Shown here in pieces: positions 1 to 11,695 of a stretch of 64,000 nucleotides of DNA (the first letter of the stretch is position 1; every line of letters begins with the position of its first letter). Made by a program: the position numbers and the translations under genes. The DNA lies in contig JBLDXI010000033.1 of assembly GCA_047495785.1 (NCBI GenBank), forward strand, positions 2,873,809-2,937,808, written 5' to 3'. The notes under the pieces are model-generated. The model was not told the DNA's origin, searched no databases, and saw nothing but the letters and a program-made list of their open reading frames with translations. This DNA is from Lepidodermella squamata (Eukaryota; Gastrotricha).

Positions 1-262
1 CTGGAATTTGGTGATCAGACAGGATCGGTAAAGGGATCGGAGGCTGTCTACCAATATACATGTAATTTAATCCACACACAGTAGGATCACATTCAGCTAG
101 GAAATTAGGGCCAAACGGGTCTAATAAACGTTCAAAATTATTAGCAGATAAAATTCCGTGAAGGTTGATTGAATAAATTCATGTTATTTGCAAGTTTTTA
201 CATGTCACGTGATGCTAATAAAGTCACCCCAGTTGACGGTACTTGATTATTCGTTTTTCCAG
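1..262 (+). other. Presumed COX15 intron sequence at the window edge
   Basis: The stretch ends in a pyrimidine-rich acceptor (TTTTTCCAG) directly before the first recognised COX15 exon. I found no reading frame resembling the upstream COX15 segments, so it is most simply the preceding intron. Nothing else is recognised. Confidence 0.5.
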
Positions 263-2217
263 GCCTCTACTTTTGGGCCAGGGGACACTTCACGAAACAT
301 CTGAAAATTCGATTCGCGGTTCTATGCGGATTTCTTGGAAGTCACGCAATTTTAGGCGTTGCATTTGCTCGGCACGACAAGTTTCGAAATGTTGATGAAA
401 GGCTGGAGGCTAGGACATCTCCATACCGCTTAGCCGCTCACTTGACTCCATCACTGTTCTTCTACGTCATCTCGCTATGGAACGGACTCAGTCTAATTCT
501 TCCGCAGGTTTATATTCCTGAATCGACTCGCTACGTTATTATCAGGAGAATGTTGGTTTCAATTGTCTTTCTATGTAAAATAGCATTCTTATTCTGAATA
601 TCTCAAGGTTTGCTCATCCATTAATGCTATTGATTTTCTCCACGACTATCACTGGCATCGTCGCTAGCAGCATTCAAGCAGGCTTGGTATATAACTCGTG
701 GCCACTCTTTGCTGATCGATGGGTTCCGAGTGATTTATGGGATGAGTCACTCGTGCCATCATATCGTAACTTTTTTGAGAATCAAACCATGGTTCAATTC
801 GTCCATCGATTGGCTGGCGAATTATGCTTCATTGCTGTAGCAGGTTTTTATTTGGCAGCTAGAAGAATTCCGCATCTTCCTCCCAGAGCGAAGCTTGCCT
901 TGAATTCACTGCTCGCGATGGTTTCCATCCAGGTACATCAAACTTATGTTATGAAACCTTATGAAACCAATTGGGTTGCCCTCGCTTGCGTATCAAAATC
1001 GCTCAAATGTGGTATCACTTGCGTATTTTTCAAGTAAAATGACACCAAGCATCATTTTCGTAGCCCATAATTAAAAACTTTATATCATTCATTTCATTTG
1101 GAACAATGGGCGCTATTGTTATGTACAAGAGAGCCTAATATGAACGGTTCAGGTGTCAAAATTGTTTTCAAAGTTAACTATAAATATATCACTCCTTCAT
1201 ACGATTGCTTTTTAACACGCATTTTCTCGAAAACCGTAAGCTTCTCGCGATCGTCTCAGAGCAATATGAACTCTCTGGCATAATCATCTGATGAATTCCC
1301 GTCAACTGCTCTTGGATCTAATACAGTTGGCTACGAATGCTCAAGGTTCAACAAGGCAAGGAAGCTGCTCTGCTTCCAGGGGTCCGTTTTCATCTGCGAA
1401 CACTGTGAAAATGAAAGAATCCCTACTACCTAATAGTATACACCTAACTGAAATATGAACATATTATTATACCGTTCTTATATATGACGAATGCGCCATC
1501 ATGCTATGAGTCATATTATTCTTGGACTTGAATTGCAATATGTGAACGAATAACAGAAATGAAAAAACACCCAAATTTCTCTCTTGGAAAGTGTTCGTTC
1601 CGGGCGTGAGCGCGGCTCTGGCGGTCCGTAGAGGCTCTCGTTGTCAGCCGGTTGGCTAGCACGAGCCTTATGTTGTCGGGCTTCCTTAGCTATGCGCTCA
1701 GTTGTCCCCGGGGCTCTCACTTTCTCACTGAGAAAAGGCATACTGTTTCCTGTTTCACGTCCTTGATGTTACTTAATTTACGTTTTATAATCAGGATTAT
1801 TTCATAATGATGAACTTTAAAAAACAAACTATTACTATATTGACTGCTGCTATATACCTACAAAGAAATCGAAACATCTTTACTAACCTAAATACAATTA
1901 GCGGTTATAAAATACTACGATTTTAAATAATCGCGGGGTTGAACCCAAATAAAACATGATATAAAAAATAAAAATAAAAAATTTGAGCGATTTTGATACG
2001 CAAGTGATAAAATGCGCAACCTGCAATGTTTTCCTTCAATTTGATGTAATGCTGAGATTTTTTTACATTCGCATAGGCTGGATTAGGAGTGGCAGCTTTA
2101 TTGACATACGTGCCTATCCACGTTGCTGCAACTCATCAGACCGGATCTGTTGCTGTGCTGTCTTGTGCGGTGTGGTTTGCCAATGAAATCCGAAAATGGA
2201 AGATACCAATCAAATGA
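263..2217 (+). CDS. COX15: Cytochrome c oxidase assembly protein COX15 (heme A synthase), 3' exons
   Basis: The encoded protein is a multi-pass inner mitochondrial membrane enzyme that converts heme O to heme A for cytochrome oxidase. Three exons are read: 263-551, 608-932 and 2077-2217, with introns of 56 nt (552-607) and 1,144 nt (933-2076). Exon 1 starts in the GLYFW segment and includes SPYRLAAHL, which carries a family-conserved histidine. Exon 2 has AGLVYNSWP, FENQTMVQFVHR (second conserved His) and the RRIP loop. Exon 3 has LLTYVP then ATHQTGS (third conserved His) and ends at TGA. The 551/608 junction is phase-consistent (codon AT|G), whereas a donor at 508 would break the frame. The N-terminal half lies upstream of the window. 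AATAAA at 2372-2377 is a likely poly(A) signal. The family match is strong across all exons. Confidence 0.93.
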
Positions 2218-2371
2218 TGATGAAGCATATCTTTATTGTTGTAACTGAGATGAGCCTCTTTATTGTGTTCTTGTATTTACATTGCGTTTCTGTGAAATGT
2301 CCAGTGATTTCTTTTCGGGTACATTATGCGGATCTTCATTCTAGAATGTTCAGATATTTGTGAATAATGTT

Positions 2372-2377
2372 AATAAA
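2372..2377 (+). promoter_or_regulatory. Poly(A) signal of COX15
   Basis: AATAAA lies about 155 nt after the COX15 stop codon, on the same strand, in an AT-rich 3' UTR. Confidence 0.6.
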
Positions 2378-5300
2378 AAAGCGTGAACAAATAACTTCGT
2401 AAAGCGGTTTATTGTTTGACACATCATAAATTTGGAAAAAAGAGCTGCGGTCTTTGCATTGCCTTGGAGAGCTTTGAGAGAACAAAGAATGCTTATTTTA
2501 TATAATGTATAAGGTATAAAAATCAAACGCCATCTGAAATTCCATACATCAAGAAAACGAATCGAATAATATCATTTTTTGTCTGCGTCATTAAGGAAAA
2601 TATAGCAGATGATGTAGAATGTACCATTCTTTCTTCTTCTTCTTTTGTTATGATTAAGAATAAATTGGTTGGTAAACGGTGCGCTGTTTGTTATCGTTTT
2701 GCAATCGTTAAGAATGGCGCACGGCCAGGCTGTTAAAATAAACGAGCGTGTACTATATAAATCTTTATAGACAAAGAATCGATCACGCATTGTTGTGAGC
2801 AGGTAAAAAGTCTTCGTCTCATTCATTATTGCAATCGCAAGATCGCAATTTGTAGATGCAAAATAATGAATGAAGGTGTCAGAGCGCAATATTTTTACTT
2901 CATATTCGCATTGCCGTCCCTTCGATCACGCATTTTCATCAAAGTCCTTGTTCCCAGGAAAGCTTTCCCATGAAATATTTAATGCAACAAAGGCGCGCTT
3001 TGTTGTTTAATTTAACCTGCAGCTTTGTAAACAAACACAAGCATTTTTCACAATGATACGATTCTATATACTCCTCATTCTTTCTCCTTGCTTGCAAAAA
3101 TGGCGCGGCTAGAATACATATTCGGATCCACTTCGTAGATAATGCAAAATATAAAATATTATTTAAAAAATACCGAGATCAAATTGATCTTCCTGTTTTT
3201 GCGAACTGTTTTCCCAACCATCATGCGCGTCAAACGTCTGTGTAGTTGAAAAACGTAGGATAATCGTATTATACTAGTTATTAGCTATGGAACTCCTGTC
3301 AGCACCCCGGTCGACGACTCACCAGTTGCTGAACCGCCTTTTACATCAGTATTCACGATAATTCCTATGTGAAGTAATTATCGCCATCAAATAATCTTTG
3401 GCAAAGATGAGACAATATTATAGAACAGCGGTGGAGCTTTATCCAGCGCGAGTAAATTACTTGTACATGTATTTGGACAGGGAAGGAATATATGGATCCA
3501 GAGGATGCAAGGCGCGCAGTGCGCATCATCCTATAATTCCATTTTATAACCGCAGCGCGTGCGTCTGTTGTTTGCGCCTGTTTGCTATAAGTGCGACACT
3601 CGACCAAATCCTTGGCCCTCTTGTGGCAGGCGCGTGCTGGCGTTTGCGAGTGGCAGAGTTAACAACAGTGGTGGTGGTGGCAAATTATTGACAACACGGC
3701 TGCAAGGCTCATATTATTTTCTTAACATAAAATGAAGATATTATACCTAGGGAGTAGCACACGGCTGAACAAATAAATGACTATAAATATATTTCATTTG
3801 TTGTTCTTTCTACTTTCTCACTTTCCAGCTTCTGAATAATAGCCCGTTGTTGCATTCTTTAAGGCAGATTTTTCCTTGACCGCTTATAAATTATTTTTTA
3901 ACACTAACCCATAACAGCAACGCAGAAAATTGATTTCATGTCCCCTGGCTAATATCTTCCTCTTCCGTCTCTTTTCTTCCCTCTCTATTCTTCCTATTCT
4001 AAGGTGGTTTAGGCCTGCTATATACAAATTGATATTGCAGTTATCCGCGGAAACATAAATATTCAATTTGTTCTCAACGTGAAATGTATTATCGCATATC
4101 GATTGGATGTGATAAATCATAATTTGTTTAAATTTGTGCTCATGAAGTTGCTGTCCTGCGGCTGCTATCAGGGATATTCCAATTTATCAAGTGACACGAA
4201 TAAATGCGAGACAGTGCACCGTAGAACATCTGTCCGATCATCCTTTGCGATATGCTCGTCATCATCGCGCCATGCCATATCAAAACTTTGTCGAATTATT
4301 CCGCCTCGGCGCTGACAGCACTGGACCCCGACCAACTATATCATCGCCTAAAAATAAGTTCGCCATCCTTTGCTCTCATCCACAAACCTTTTGGAGGTGG
4401 ACAATATTCCTTCTTCGTTTTCTGAGGTATTCCTTCTTCTTTCTTCCATCAATTTCCATTACACTTTCCATGGGCATATGAGCATCGGCCCGTTTTACAT
4501 TCGTATACGACTTATTTACTGCAGAGATCTAACTGCAGATAAAGAAAAGTGAACCCGATCATTTTACATTTTCGTAAACATGGCAAGGATATATTTATCA
4601 TCGTCGCGTATTTTAAAATTATAAATTTGGTATCGCCGTGCTCATAGAGTATCATTCTAAGAATCCGGTTTAAATTCTCCTTTGAAAAGCACCATTTAGA
4701 ACGGCGCATCTTTTCTAATTTCTTGCTTAGCCTTGGAGGGAAAGCTTGCAACTCCAGCAATATGAGGTCAAAATCGGTATGATGCAAGTATTTAGGAAAT
4801 GTAGCGATGTGCGCATTAAGGCGCATACAGTTTCTGCGCGCCTCCCTAATTTGACAGCCATCTGCGCGCACTTATAGGCGTAAGGGCGCGCGTCCTCAAC
4901 ATCATTCTCGCACAACGCGTGCTACTACTGGCCTCATTGACGACGACTGCAGCTATCTGTCTACTGGTGCATCATTCGCGCATCCCGGATCAGGCGCAAC
5001 ATCGCCGCGCCTGGTGTTATAATTCTCCACTACTATGTATGTACGATTGCTCGCAGGAGGCCAATCGTGCCTCGGAGGCAAAGACAGACGCTATACCCGT
5101 AATGTACAAAGTATTATTGCTCCCTTAATACGGCCAAGGAATGTCATTATTATTACCATTGCGATCAAATCCTTTCGGCTAATATTATATGCATACATCG
5201 TTATTACTTGTCCATCAGCATCTCAGTTCCTCGCATGATATTACAATATCGGCGACGCTAGAATAATTCGTTAATCATTAACGTGGTCGCGTTCCGATAT

Positions 5301-7536
5301 GTATGCAATGGTGAAGAGTTTCAACCATGCTATATTATAGCAGCCCAGTCTTATAGCGCTAATTATTCTTTTTCAATTTTTACTCTCGAAGTAACAATGA
5401 CCCCGTATCAACTCAACAAATTCGATGGTCATTAAACGAGTTGATATTTCATGCTCTTGTGTAGAAAGCATATTATACACGTCCGGCATTTCTTCGATAT
5501 TGTCACTTTCACACAGCATTTGATTCTTTGTAATATTATTTTTATAACCACTGCAAAAATTGCTGACAAATATGTCAGTCGGGACTAAGTCGGGACGTTA
5601 GACATGATCACTCCCGAGAATTTGAAGTCACCTAGAATCAGCCATCGGCCTGCATTCCAATTAACACAAAACAACCGCGACAGGAAACTGAGACGTTTAC
5701 TCGATTCTGCAGCCAGAAGCACGATCGCATCATCATAACCACCATAATCACTGATTCAAACGATTATTCGGTTGTCGCCGGACGGAATGTGCCGACGCGT
5801 ATCATCGTCATCATCTCCCGAGTCTGTCGGGTGCTCGCTAATTTGGCGCACTTTTCGTGGGCGCAGCCGCGGCACAAACGCGTAATCCGCGCGCCTTCAA
5901 TAACGCTTTTATTTAATTGTCGAAGGTTGCAACAAGCAGAATGGCCAGGATTAGGGGCAATAATCGGCATTAAATGGCGGTCATTCCCTGGTAACTACAG
6001 CCAGACTGCCCGCCCTTATTATGTGCAATATTTGCCGCCCTGCCACGCAATATTTGCCGCTGCTGTTTTCATATTATATTATTGTATCTTTCTCTCCATC
6101 GGTCTGCTGTTTTAGCCGTGAAAACCGCCCATGAATTCGGAACTTGACTGCTGACATTTCGCTCTTCATTTTATTTCTTATTTGATCAGTTCTCACTGAA
6201 AGCAATTAAATTTAGGGCTCAGCCCCACCACCTATTAACACGCCATGTATACCGCCGCTGTCCGTTTTTACGACTCGGCGTTTCCACTTGCCCGATTGAA
6301 AGTGAAACTGTTGTTAAACTACAAAACGAGATGTATTTTGTGTTCGCACGTGGCAGAGCTCTTTGACTCGCCTCTCATCTCAATGCGATGAAACTGCGGT
6401 CACTTGATGAGGTGCCTTGCCGTGAATACAGAGCAACCGTGCCATCTCTGTTTTTATCTTGCTCCTCTCGCTTATTGACACATCCTCATCATCATCGCTG
6501 TCACTGCTTCTTTATTCTTTCTTCTTTCACGTCCGATCCCAAAGCGGATTCTTTCTTTCTAGAAATGGAATGGGTTTATTGACCGAAAATTCTTTCTTCT
6601 AATAATTCTGCGCCGATTTGACAGTTTGCTGTTTCATTACCCTTCAATAAAACGTAAACGTGCGTTGCTCGTTCTAAAATAAACAACAATGCGCGTGGGT
6701 GCCGAACATTCAATACCTAATAAATCAAAGTGGCCACTGTTCGGCTGTTTTTGATGCATTTTGTTCGGTTTTATGTTAGGACATACTTCAAATTCAACAA
6801 AAATAATTGTTAGTAAAAAATAAAAACTTTTACAGACTGTGAGATTTGAACCCTTGTTCACACGTTTCACACCCAGCCTCTCTCTCTCTCATCATTAAGC
6901 CACCTATATTAGCTTGACAATAGTGATCGATTTTTTGCTACTTGCTACCGTGACACAACAGGAGGTTTCCCAAATCCTCATCATCATCGCTGTCACCGCC
7001 GCCGCCGCCGCTGGCGTTGTATATCTCTTTATTGTAATTATTTTGTTCGCTTTGTTATTGTCTGCTGTTTTTCTCGTGCTAAGCCGCGGAAATCAATGAT
7101 AGTGATATATGCGCGCGCATTTGACAGCGATGTATTTTCTTGCGATTGCTAATAACTGCTGTTTTATGCATGAATAGAATCAGGGTTGATCGATCTGCTT
7201 CTACTGCGATTTTAAAAATTCGATTTTATAATTTTTGACATTGCTATAACTTTACTCTTGATTAGCAACAACAGAAATTCAGTTTTCTGTTTCTGTTTGG
7301 GATGTATACATGTAGTACAGGATGTGACGAGTGATTAAACTTACTGTGAGCTACTAAACATATTTAACAAACTTGGTTGATGGTAATATTTCTTACAATT
7401 TTGAATGTAATAGTTATTGAATTAATCGCTGTAAACTGTCGCGGTCCCTATGCCACTTCACCCGTTTGTCTGACGGAACGCGCACTGCCTCCGACGATTG
7501 CTGACATTTAGTTCGAGGCGCTGAAATTGTGAATCG
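2378..7536. other. 5.2 kb without a supported gene
   Basis: The open frames here are short (about 110 codons or fewer), lack recognisable domains and overlap each other on both strands. The stretch is AT-rich with pyrimidine tracts, for example around 6440-6600 and a GCC run near 7000. It probably holds intergenic or regulatory DNA between the COX15 3' end and the ORFs near 7.5 kb. I see no mobile element with readable ends. Confidence 0.5.
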
Positions 7537-7827
7537 ATGATGTTCCCACCTTCAAGTCTTCCTTGCTCAACTAGTTTCGTCGTACTTGCATCTATTTTCC
7601 TGCTGCTACCGGGCTACAATACGTGCTCGACCGATATTGGCACGAGCGTTGTTAGGCGAACTTCTTTTGCGACGCCGCCGAGAGCTCTCATCACCACGTT
7701 GACAATCATTTTCGGCGTTTGCGGCGCTGTCCTCCTTGTCGCGCTTGCAATCCTTTTCGTTCACTTTTTTGTCATCGATTTATCTGACTACATTCTATGC
7801 TGCTTTCACAAAAGGCGTCACAGTTAG
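7537..7827 (+). CDS. Putative small membrane protein or first exon of a type I membrane protein
   Basis: A 96-codon ORF begins with ATG followed by a hydrophobic signal-like segment (FVVLASIFLLLPG, residues about 14-26). A short polar stretch follows, then a strong transmembrane segment (LTIIFGVCGAVLLVALAILF, about residues 54-73) and a short basic tail. That is the layout of a type I membrane protein. A PPxY-rich ORF lies 1.2 kb downstream on the same strand and could be its cytosolic tail after splicing, as in WBP1/VOPP1-type adaptors, but I found no donor and acceptor pair that proves it. The family is not recognised, and the surrounding DNA is pyrimidine-rich, which inflates apparent hydrophobicity. 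Confidence 0.35.
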   Translation: MMFPPSSLPCSTSFVVLASIFLLLPGYNTCSTDIGTSVVRRTSFATPPRALITTLTIIFGVCGAVLLVALAILFVHFFVIDLSDYILCCFHKRRHS

Positions 7828-9069
7828 TTTTGCAATTTTGAAAATTGTTCAATCTGTTTATTTGTTCCTCAATTACACAGGCGATCCTTCGACACTGTCA
7901 TGCTTCAGCCGTTTGTCTTTCAACCGGTGTCCGCTGCTGCCGTCATTTTTGCGATGCCATCACGAACCGATCATTTTATCGCGACAGTGTAACCGCAATG
8001 TGTATCGCCCACATTTATTGGCTGTTACTTCCTCTCCAAGTCTACCACCGTGCCTCAATTTCAGGTATACGCTTCGTTTATTTCTTCCTTTTCACATTCT
8101 TGTTAAGTCTTCCATGATTTGTCTTCAATTGCTATTTTCAAGTATTTTTGCTGTCGCTTTCGCTATTTTCAAGTTGAATTTTGTGCGAAAATTTGGTCAT
8201 CTGATTTTTCATATTTTACTGCTTATAGAGGTTGGATGGGCCAAGAACTTGATTTCATATTCTAGCGCGGAATTAGAGCCCCTGTCAAATATTTGTTCGA
8301 AATACTTATGGGTTTTCAAGTTGCACGTAGCCTTTGAGATATCATTATTTTTAATATCAAGTATTCCCTAAATTTCACGCGAATTTTTTAACCGGAAGAG
8401 CTAGTCTTACATGGCGTGTAAGCGCAAATTGCTATTCGTACATATTTTCGCAATAATTTTTCTGAGGTCTGAACTTTCTCAATTTTCATTCGAAGAGTCT
8501 TAATTTTTTGCGTGCACACAGCTGACCATCAAATCTATCTCTTCTCAAAAAATAATCACAACCCTTCGACCCTCTATGGGTGGCCAAGATGGGTGGGGCG
8601 TAAGAGAGAAAACCTTTTATTGGTATACTGTGTTATATACAATACGAATTGGGACCCTAGTGACAAATCATGAAAAACTATGTACGAATAGCAATAAAAC
8701 GAGCGAAAATTTCAACCGGCTGAAAATACGCCTCTGCGCGAAAATTGTTGGTGCGCGAAAAATAAGATTTATACAGTTTACAGGAAAAGCGTGACCCTTT
8801 TTAATTACTCCAAAGCTCTTGGGGAGTTTTTTACGCGGTTTATTTTCCCCATCGATAGGAGTAGTGAGAGATTATTATGAGATGAATTATGAGAACTAGA
8901 TCATCTGATCAGAAGAAAACTAAATGAAAAATAACGTTAAATTATATTTTAATATAGACGCCGGCCAGATCCATCCCTGTTTTTCGTTGATAGCGAGGCG
9001 CCATCTAACGCATCATCCAACCACACCAGTAGAAACGCACGACCGGCCACAATATTTTCCGTCTTACCG

Positions 9070-9866
9070 ATGTCGTCGTCGTCGTCGTCATCGACTTGTC
9101 TAGTCACATCAACTCGTTTACAGTCACAAGCTGCTCGCTTCAGCCAAAACAATCGCCACCACTCGCTGCTCTCGTCATTCTACGCGAACTCACTCTTCAT
9201 GTCGGACGATCCTGTTGGTGGAGGAGTTGTAGCCGCTGATCGCGCCTTTACTTCTCAGCTTCCACAACCGCCCACTTACGATGACGCTGTCCGGCTGTCT
9301 TCAGTGACTGCGGGATCCGTACCAGCAGCTTTCATTCATCGAGGGGGGCGCGGCAGAGCGGGGCTTCCTCCGTACAGTTCTCCGTACACTTCCCCGCCTC
9401 CTCCAGCCTACGACGAGGTCGTCACATTTACGCCGGTCCATTCGGCCATACAGCCATCAGGAATCGAACTTGGGGATTTACCATTGCAGACTAGTCAAAC
9501 CTCTTCAGGAATGTCGACCGAAAACGCTGTTCCGATAATAACGTGCCACTCGTCAAGAGCATCGGCGGCCTCGTCACTTTCCGAGCATCTTGACATCTCG
9601 AGTATGACTCGTCTTGTCACCCAAAACGACCTTCCTCAAAATCGGTATGCTCAGAGTGCTCTACTATTCATTTGACGCTATTTATGTATTTTGTCGACAG
9701 AATAATCCAAGTCAAAACATCTTCTCAGCAGCCGAACAATTATCGATACATCTTGCCTCACGGCGACGATCAGATCGGCACGTCGAATTCATCATCATCA
9801 TTCCAAAACGAAGACTCTGCGCCGGCAGATAGTTACGATATGATCCAATATAGCTGGCATATTTGA
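9070..9866 (+). CDS. PPxY-motif protein, two exons
   Basis: Exon 1 is 9070-9644 and exon 2 is 9701-9866, separated by a 56-nt GT-AG intron (GTATGC...TCGACAG). The split codon CG|A keeps the frame open to TGA at 9864-9866. The protein would be about 246 residues with an N-terminal serine run, then PPTYDDAV and PPPPAYDEVV. Both are classic ligands for WW domains such as those of NEDD4-type ubiquitin ligases and YAP. The rest is Ser/Thr/Gln-rich and looks disordered. The start could instead be the ATG at 9199 (MSDDPV), because the first 43 residues include a TCG-repeat-encoded polyserine. Alternatively this is the cytosolic tail of the membrane ORF at 7537. The exact family is not recognised. 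Confidence 0.6.
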
Positions 9867-11695
9867 TTTGTTTTTTTTTCGTCATCAAAAATTGGTGTAC
9901 CATAAAATACCGAGAAATGTCCTATTGTATCTATTATAATCTGATCTGATTTATGATATTTTGAACTGATGATAATGCATTCATTTTATAAATGCTGTCG
10001 CTCAATTTCCGATTCACCTCAGTCGATATCTTGCAGCTCCTCATCTCTTCTGCCGATAGAAAACTCCGTTCTCTGCTCACGTAATATTTGCACAAGACCA
10101 AGGTTACCCAAGGCGCAATTGAAAGCTTTGCATAACACTGTGAATGATTGCTGGAATAATTATTTGAACACTGCGAAAAGCAGAAAATAAGCGGTAGTGT
10201 CTAAATGTCTCATGACTTGCATCGGCCATATTAAAAAACGAGTTGTAATGAGGTTGGTGTAATGTAATATCGCAACAATAACAAAGTCATTTTATTTGAT
10301 AACTCTAGTATACCTTTCGGAAGATGAGCTGTTGTTACTGTTTGTAAACTATCGCATACCTATGAACACATCGACACGTGCCTATTTCATATGTATATGA
10401 AGCGATTTGACAATAAAAATATTCCTTTTTCCACTCTAACGATATGGCGTAGTTCTTGATGGGAGCGTTGGCAGAGGACGTTCTTTTTTCTTTCTATTCT
10501 TCCTGTCTTTCTTTCGCGGCTGTCGCAGATTTTGGCTTCGTTATCAGCTAGGCGAAACATGAATATTGAATGAATATTTCCTTTCCCGGACGGTGGCATC
10601 GTATGCGAAAATGAGTAATGAATCAATTTTTCATCAGCGACGCAATCTGCACCACGTTACACGTCAAATTGTACCTATTATCCATGTAGATTAAGAATTG
10701 GAAAACACAAAAAACTCGAGAATTTGCATTTATCTTGTTTATTTTTATATCATTCGTGCTTCTCATCATAAGTAACGTCGCAGTAACAAAGACGCAAAGA
10801 CAGCAGCTGAGCTCTGCCAGTACAAGATGCCTCGAAGAAACGACGATGCTTATCATTTCGTCGGAAAGGCAAGCAGAGAAGCTCAGCAAAAACAAATACC
10901 TGAGTAGCTATCGCACTTTCATTACCATCAGGGGTTTGCAAGTAAAATCTGTCCATTTGGTACACTAAATACAACAGACAAATGATAGAATAATAACAAT
11001 GTTATAGAATAATAATAGAAAATCAGAAAACTTAACAAAATGCATGTGTATAGATAGCTACACAAGCAAAGAGCAATATAATAATGATGTAATTGATATT
11101 CCTCAACACTGTCAATAACAAGTTTCTTCCGCAAAAAACAATAAGTCTATTTACAGGTATACATGGCTGGTATAAAAAGTGAAAATGATGATAACCTTCA
11201 CAAACAAGCACTTAGTAAGGACAAGCTGTTCCGGTTCAGGAGGAGCAGACAGAAAAAAATTGTCATTTTTCTAAAATTGCCCAATTAGCATTTGCATTTG
11301 TCATTCTTTATGTTAGAAGCGGGTGATAATATTATTCGTGAATAGTGAAAATGATGTTTTGAATGCTCGCTATTTTGACACTAGCTTTGTTGTAGAAATC
11401 ATGAATCAGTATAGCAAGGAGGACAAATGAATAGACTGCATTTCATTCGGCCATTCGCATGGCCACAGAGACAAGCAACGATTGGAATGAGAGCAAGATA
11501 AAAACAGAAAAAACTAGAATGATCTTTCTACAATAATTTTCTAGCCAAAAATTGTCGTTTTATGGTTTGACACACACACGAGTGGCAGACTCTGAGCTAT
11601 GAAAACCTAGTAAATTCGTCGCAGGCGTTGTAATAGCTATAAGCAAATTCAGGAAGAGAAGTCAGCTTCACTTCACCATCTCCACGCAGAAATGT
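9867..11695. other. 1.8 kb between convergent genes, no supported gene
   Basis: This AT-rich stretch lies between the 3' end of the PPxY gene (+) and the 3' end of the protein 4.1 gene (-). The frames seen are short, overlapping and without domains. It should hold the two 3' UTRs; nothing else is recognised. Confidence 0.5.

Noticed and set aside
7736-8371. 211-codon open frame on the plus strand
   Set aside because: It starts at TTG, is composed of pyrimidine-rich codons (Leu/Phe/Ser) and has no recognisable domain. It overlaps the better-supported membrane ORF at 7537. It is probably an open frame of a T-rich strand.
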